In this document: positions 58,976 through 64,000 of the stretch, one piece after another | Layout of the letters: each line of letters starts with the position of its first letter | Numbering within the stretch: position 1 is the stretch's first letter | Assembly: GCA_028015205.1 (NCBI GenBank) | Contig: CM051512.1 | Coordinates: forward strand, 26,567,139 to 26,631,138 | DNA: 64,000 nucleotides | DNA from: Mytilisepta virgata | Taxonomy: Eukaryota; Mollusca; Bivalvia; Mytilida; Mytilidae | Direction: 5' to 3' | Made by a program: the position numbers and the translations under genes | The notes under the pieces: model-generated | Databases searched by the model: none | Told to the model about the DNA's origin: nothing | Seen by the model: the letters and a program-made list of their open reading frames with translations, nothing else

Positions 58976-61900
58976 TTGTACTGGCCTTTGAAAAAAGTAA
59001 GGATAGAAGGTGTTTGGTAGCATTTCAATTTGGTCAACGTTACTACATTTGTATTCCAAAATTCTGATGAGTCCCACAATTGAATTAATAATGATTGTTA
59101 GAATTTTGGTGAGCCCATGACTCGCATACCTTTAGATGAGTTACCAAAAACCATGAGATTAATATGTGTCGATGAGATAATAATAACCCTTAGGACTTAA
59201 AAAAGGAAAAATATCAAATTGGCTTTCAACATGACTGGTACATGTAGTCAATCACTAAGTTTCCCAGGAAAAAATTCTGTCAAAAATTCAACTTACTAAG
59301 TGACCACAAATCTCAAAACCCACTGATACAGTGTACCATCCATTTTCACCTCAAAAGCTGTTCTGAATATAAAAAAATGCTAATGGTTCATTGTTTGTTA
59401 GTATTGGTTAATGCCTCATTGGCTTAAATAGTGGTGCAGGAAGTTTTTTTTAACTGTTTATGATCATAAGCCTGTCCACACTGACATTTTTATTTGAATC
59501 AAATTGGTTGTGGCTTGTTTTGCTCTTGTCTTAATGGATGGATATTGCAGACCGCAGGTTGGATTTTTGCTAATGGAACATTATAGCTTTCTCCAAAATT
59601 TGCTACAGTAGACATACTCCTCGTAATTGAATATCCTTTTTGTCAGAATAAATTATGCAATTAACAGGAGTATGTTTATGAGTGGAATTCTTTATTGTCA
59701 CGTAAAAACGCAATGTGTGTCATTTCTATTGTCACTAATTGTGATAATTACTATATAAACATGTGTATTATGTACTTTGAAAATAATTTTTATAAGATAT
59801 TTTCAGTCAATTTATCATTACTTTGAATCAAATTTTGGCAAAACATTTATGACTTTAATTAGAAAAAAAAATTATGCAATACGAGGAGCTTTTTAACAAT
59901 TTAGTATCCAATTATCGAGAGTAAATTATTAACAATGACAGTATTGTAAGAATTTAGTGTTACAAAATTCTATGCAAATAAGAGGAATATTCTAGTAACA
60001 GAAATCCAGTTAAGTGGAGTTGACTCAGTACTATAATAAAACAAATCGAGTTGAAAGTGGGGTTAAACCCCAGTTAACCGAACAAAACTTTGATAGTGAT
60101 CAGACTCTTACTAATACTTGTTCCCAAATTTAATGTATATTTTAATTTGTTGATCCGTGTTTGTTGAATCTGGACAAGACATCGATCGACAGTTGATTAA
60201 CCTAAGCGGAAAAAAAAATATGTCATATTAATATACAAGTTCATTTTTTACTCGATTAATTAAGACCGACAGTGATGCAGAAAATCTTGTAGCTTCATTG
60301 AAAATCGACAGAGGCTAAACAGATAATTATTGACTTTCATGGTATGTTGGACATATTTTCTTCTTCGTTTAATTGATTTTTCCTACACAAGATACTTTGT
60401 AGCCGCCCTCATCATCAAGGCCAAGTCAATGAATCATTCGGTGAATTAAATCCAGTTAATGGATTGTATAATTGATTTCTTGATAGATTTTCGAAGGTTT
60501 TTCCATTCTAGGCTAGGCAGTCATTAACAAATACTTTCTGATTTTTTTAGGAATTTTTGTGTGGCAGAAGTTTGTTGTTCTTAAGAGTAAATTTTGAGGT
60601 TTTTTTTGTGTGTGTGTGTATTTTGTTTCTATTTTTTTAATTCTAAAGCAATATAATTTTAGAATAGAAAACTGTATTCAAGACTTCTTTTTTTTTTTTG
60701 ATTTGATAGATAGTAATTGGTCAATAGATCTGCTAGATCTCTGATTATTTTTTCATGCGATAGGTCTTCAGGCTAAAAAAAAGTTATTTGCTTGACTTAG
60801 GTAAGTCCGTCGTCATTATTTTGAGTTATAAAATTTACTAATGAGGCTAAATACTTTTCACAAAACCGTGAATACTTAAAGCACAACAAAGCCTTATACT
60901 TGCACTATCATGATGCTTATAAAAAATGTCATCTAACATCTGTATTGAATTGGGCAAAAATCGTCCAAGAACCGGAGCCCCCAGATAAGCTTGTAGTAAA
61001 GGTTTAATAATAAAATTTAAATCATACACTTGAAATGTTGTTTATTTGTAATATTATGAGTTTATATCTTTTTTAAAAGTCAATGAAATAATTTTTCAAT
61101 ACCATGAATGAAAAATTATGATGGATGTAAAGTACAGTGTTTCTTCTCTTGATACTTTTTGATGGAGCTGCTTATTCCAATTACTAGAGGACCTCAGCCA
61201 CTATTTTTTGGGTGAACCTACTCTTAGCATAAATTTAAGACTCATGAATTCTACAAGCTAACCAAATTTTAAACTTGTTAAACAAAATATAGTTTTAAAA
61301 TGAATGTTTCCTGACATTGTGCTTCAGTGACATACTGACATTGGAATAAGTTACTTCCCCTTAGTAGTTATTTTGTAGTATCTGCAGAGTGTATGGTTTT
61401 GTGTTTAATATGCAGAAAGCAAAAATTGTAGATGTGATGCACATATTTGAAATTTGTATAAATTAATCCCCATCATTACAGTATCTTTAACTTACTAGTA
61501 CATAATGAAAATTGTTTACACATTAAGGTGTAAAAAAATTTGACATTAGGTAAAAGTTTTTATTTGGCAATCAATATTATAATTCCTGTAAATTCATTAA
61601 CTTATTATTTTAAATCTTGGTTACATAACAAGATTAATTGATAAGATTAAAGTACTTTTTATAAAAGAATATAGCTAACAAAATCAAAGTTCAAAGTTTT
61701 TTTATTGTATTATTCATCTTTTCAGATTTTTTGCCAAAAAATTCAAAAAATGCATTGATTTCTGAATCTCCAGTATCCATTTTTCAAAACATTTTACAAA
61801 GTAATCGACTCTTTCGTTGATTTGTATGCCTTTTCAAGCCATTTCTGTTAAACCTGACAACTATATTTATGTCTAAGTGAAACTCTGAATGTGATGAGTC

Positions 61901-62502
61901 TTAATTTATGCCCCTTGAGATGCATTCCTCAAAATCTATACACATGTATTGGAATTTGTATAGCAATTCACAATGGTATCGGAAAAAGATCACTGGTTAT
62001 TTTTGTACTATAATCAGCTAATCACTTACATGGAATATGTTCGGAAACAAATATTATGGTCCTATACAGGTAATTTTTCTTTACTTGATTTATATTTAAT
62101 TAATTTTTGGTTAATTTTTAATTATGTTTTTTTCCTTAACTGATACCTAAAAATATGATTGAAGTTTATTTTTTTTTTCAGATTTATTAGTACATGTAGC
62201 AATATAAGAAATTATAAGAAAATTAATAATATGTATTTTGAAAACAACACATCATCAGTAGTAATATATTATGTCTGACAGTTTACCCTTTCAGATAGAA
62301 ATAAATGATATTGGCACAAAAGCCAAATGAAATACAAACTTACTGTAATTTTGGAAATTTATGCAATGTTTGCAAAAAAATATGACAAGGTGATGATTGA
62401 AATAATTAGAAATAGCATTTTAATTTAAGCTACTGTCATAAAATTACAATATGTACAATAGAACAGTTAGATTATGTTGCACTTTAGTCTAAAGATGATT
62501 TT

Positions 62503-62784
62503 AAGGGGTACCCAACACTTTCACTAAAATAAATTTGGCTCGTTTTAATTTTCATAAAATTTTGACAAAATATTTACTTTGACCTGTTAACAAAAATATA
62601 AAAATTTCAAGAAACTGTAACCAGACAATTTACGGGAATAATTTCATTGGATATATAGCAGTTTGACAAACAATAATTTTGATAATTGAGAAGCTTGATT
62701 TCTCTTTACTAATAGTATGTGATTAAAACATTCAGCTGATTTTTAAAGAGTTAACGCCCTTAGGTGTTCTGTACCCCCTTAAGT
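62503..62784. mobile_element. MITE-like element with GGGGTAC ends
   Basis: TTAAGGGGTACCCAACAC at the left and GTGTTCTGTACCCCCTTAA at the right are inverted ends of about 18 bp, with three or four mismatches. The interior of 245 bp is AT-rich and non-coding. Confidence 0.65.
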
Positions 62785-63176
62785 AATAGATGAACTCAAA
62801 AATTTATGAATTAAAGTATTATAATTGAATTATTAATATATTGTAAAAGTCGAGTGATTTCAAAGTTTTTTTTTCAGATCGTTCCACTGAATTATAATAT
62901 TGTTGATAATGATTTCAGAAAATATGCTATTCTATAATTGTTTCTATTGCTAATTCATTTATATTTCCTAATTGATCCTACAGGCTGGTAGTGTCAGTAT
63001 CGCTGACTTGTACTGAAAATGAAGTTATTGGGTAAATTTTTTTTGGTCTCATATCATATACTAAATTTTCTTTTCTACTATGAAGCCATTAAAAGGAATC
63101 CCGACGTTTTAGAGGTGAAAACATTTGTGGGAATTAAAGTATGAGAATTGACAGTAATTTTGTTTTCAGTCTATTC

Positions 63177-63270
63177 GAAATAACCTCATTGCACATGGTG
63201 CACACTTTCAAATAACCCGCTACGCAGGTTATTGAGTGTGCATCACGTGATTGAGGTTATTTCTTCATAC
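63177..63270. repeat. Hairpin element with GAAATAACCTCA ends
   Basis: GAAATAACCTCATTGCAC, TGGTGCACACT and AAATAACCCGC face GCAGGTTATT, AGTGTGCATCACGTG and TGAGGTTATTTC around TAC. A half copy lies at 9916-9946. Confidence 0.75.
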
Positions 63271-63442
63271 ACTGAAAAGTGTATCAGTTAAGTGAATGAA
63301 ATACTTATAATGGAAATAATGAAACCACACAACTTATTACAAGGTATTTTCTAAAAATTTCACCACAACAAAGTTGGTACATATTACCGATTAAAAAGAT
63401 TAATGGCAATTAGTTTTCAGATAATGACTTTATCAGGTTTGT

Positions 63443-63732
63443 CATTTAACTAATAGGGGCCGCGGTGGCCGAGTGGTAGGTAGTTCATCATGACTACTAA
63501 TGATCACTAGCCTGTCAACGCTGAGGTTGTGAGTTCGAATCTCACCTGTGGCGGGGTGTGTTCGACTCCGATCTTAATTGACAAGGATTGCCAATTTTCC
63601 TACCGAAGGTCGGTGGTTCTCTCCAGGTACTCCGGCTTCCTCCACCAATAAAAACTGGCCGCCGCGAAATAGCCAAATGTGCTGAAAACGATGTAAAACC
63701 CCAACTAAACAAACAAACATTTAACTAATAGG
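63443..63732 (+). mobile_element. tRNA-headed SINE, family 1 (copy 5, best preserved)
   Basis: Element 63458-63717 (260 bp) between exact 15-bp copies of CATTTAACTAATAGG (63443-63457 and 63718-63732). The head is GGCCGCGGTGGCCGAGTGG (box A) and GTGAGTTCGAATCTCACC (box B); the spacing between them fits a Leu/Ser-type tRNA with a long variable arm. The body contains GTGTTCGACTCCGATC, CCGAAGGTCGGTGGTTC and CTGGCCGCCGCGAAATAGCC; the tail is AACTAAACAAACAAA. Confidence 0.93.
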
Positions 63733-64000
63733 CTCGTCCAATGAAACAAACTGGACAAAGTAAAATTGCTATTATTCTACATTTTAAAATACATATACTG
63801 AAATCTAATATTCTAAAGAACATTTATGGAATTTCGAAAAATGCTTAATGAAGCATTTTTGGATGTACCGGTAAGTCATCATCAGTTTTAGGTACAGATA
63901 GATAATATTGAGAGAAAAAAATCAAATTTGCATTTTTTGCATGCATCTACAAAAAATTGTTCAAAGATTCATCATCTGAAACAAAATTTGTTAAAAAAAA

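Larger units (their letters stand above)
38201..64000 (+). other. PTDSS1: Presumed PTDSS1 intron 1 (right end outside the window)
   Basis: I searched by eye for a phase-2 acceptor followed by the conserved exon-2 region and found none. The stretch is packed with repeats listed separately. 38700-39850, 41200-42080, 42920-43985, 59000-62500 and 63740-64000 show no coding or clear repeats. Confidence 0.55.

Noticed and set aside
62320..63060. Acceptor-like TTTCAG sites as PTDSS1 exon 2
   Set aside because: Sequences after TTTCAG near 62295, 62879 and 63419 and after CTACAG near 62983 hit stops at once and do not resemble the enzyme.
63458..63560. Possible functional tRNA gene
   Set aside because: Box A and box B are present, but the segment is the head of a 260-bp SINE with its own target duplication and five copies in the window.
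1..64000. CRISPR arrays, prokaryotic operons or phage genes
   Set aside because: The sequence has spliced genes, SINEs and LINEs. The only short direct repeats are minisatellites and satellites without unique spacers.

Overview
The window is AT-rich, intron-rich animal DNA with no operons. Compact exons sit among many mobile elements and repeats. The repeat set suggests a lophotrochozoan, most likely a bivalve mollusc of mussel type: tRNA-headed SINEs, Penelope-like elements, 168-bp tandem units inside AGCTCACCTG-ended repeats, and GACGACGCC-ended tandem units. This is inferred from recalled sequence patterns, not from a database search.

Three genes are supported. Two are tandem paralogues on the plus strand, gene A (exons 1670-1955, 6571-6735, 10837-11108) and gene B (19842-20115, 22407-22571, 26923-27224). 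Both have three exons, both introns in phase 1, and a middle exon of exactly 165 bp. They encode proteins of 240 and 246 aa, each with four predicted membrane segments and a claudin/PMP22-like layout, from a family I do not recognise. Both have a TATA box 50-70 bp before the ATG and a TCACGT(G/C)A element about 20 bp before that. The third gene is represented by its first coding exon at 38037-38200. It encodes the N-terminus of phosphatidylserine synthase 1 (PTDSS1-like), and the rest of the window to 64000 appears to be its first intron.

Layout. 1-95: tail of a reverse-transcriptase (RT) repeat. 1583-11121: gene A; its introns hold a second SINE type, an antisense H2C2 integrase-like exon, a 30-bp minisatellite, a LINE remnant and an RT-element remnant. 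11109-19760: a long-TIR DNA element, a Ty3/Gypsy fossil and degenerate telomere-like repeats. 19763-27495: gene B; its introns hold small MITEs, a Penelope-like element with inverted terminal arms and a 120-bp-arm palindrome. 27500-37300: SINEs, nested LINE pieces and repeat fragments. 38037-64000: PTDSS1 exon 1 and intron.

The most striking structure is nested inside that intron. A 7,788-bp element (48374-56161) has CACTA termini, a TTA target duplication and inverted arms of about 2.5 kb. It interrupts a 168-bp-unit repeat, and an undisturbed sister copy nearby shows the empty site. Its left arm was later hit by a 1,020-bp insertion flanked by ACAATA, which begins with a near-perfect hairpin closed by a GAAA loop.
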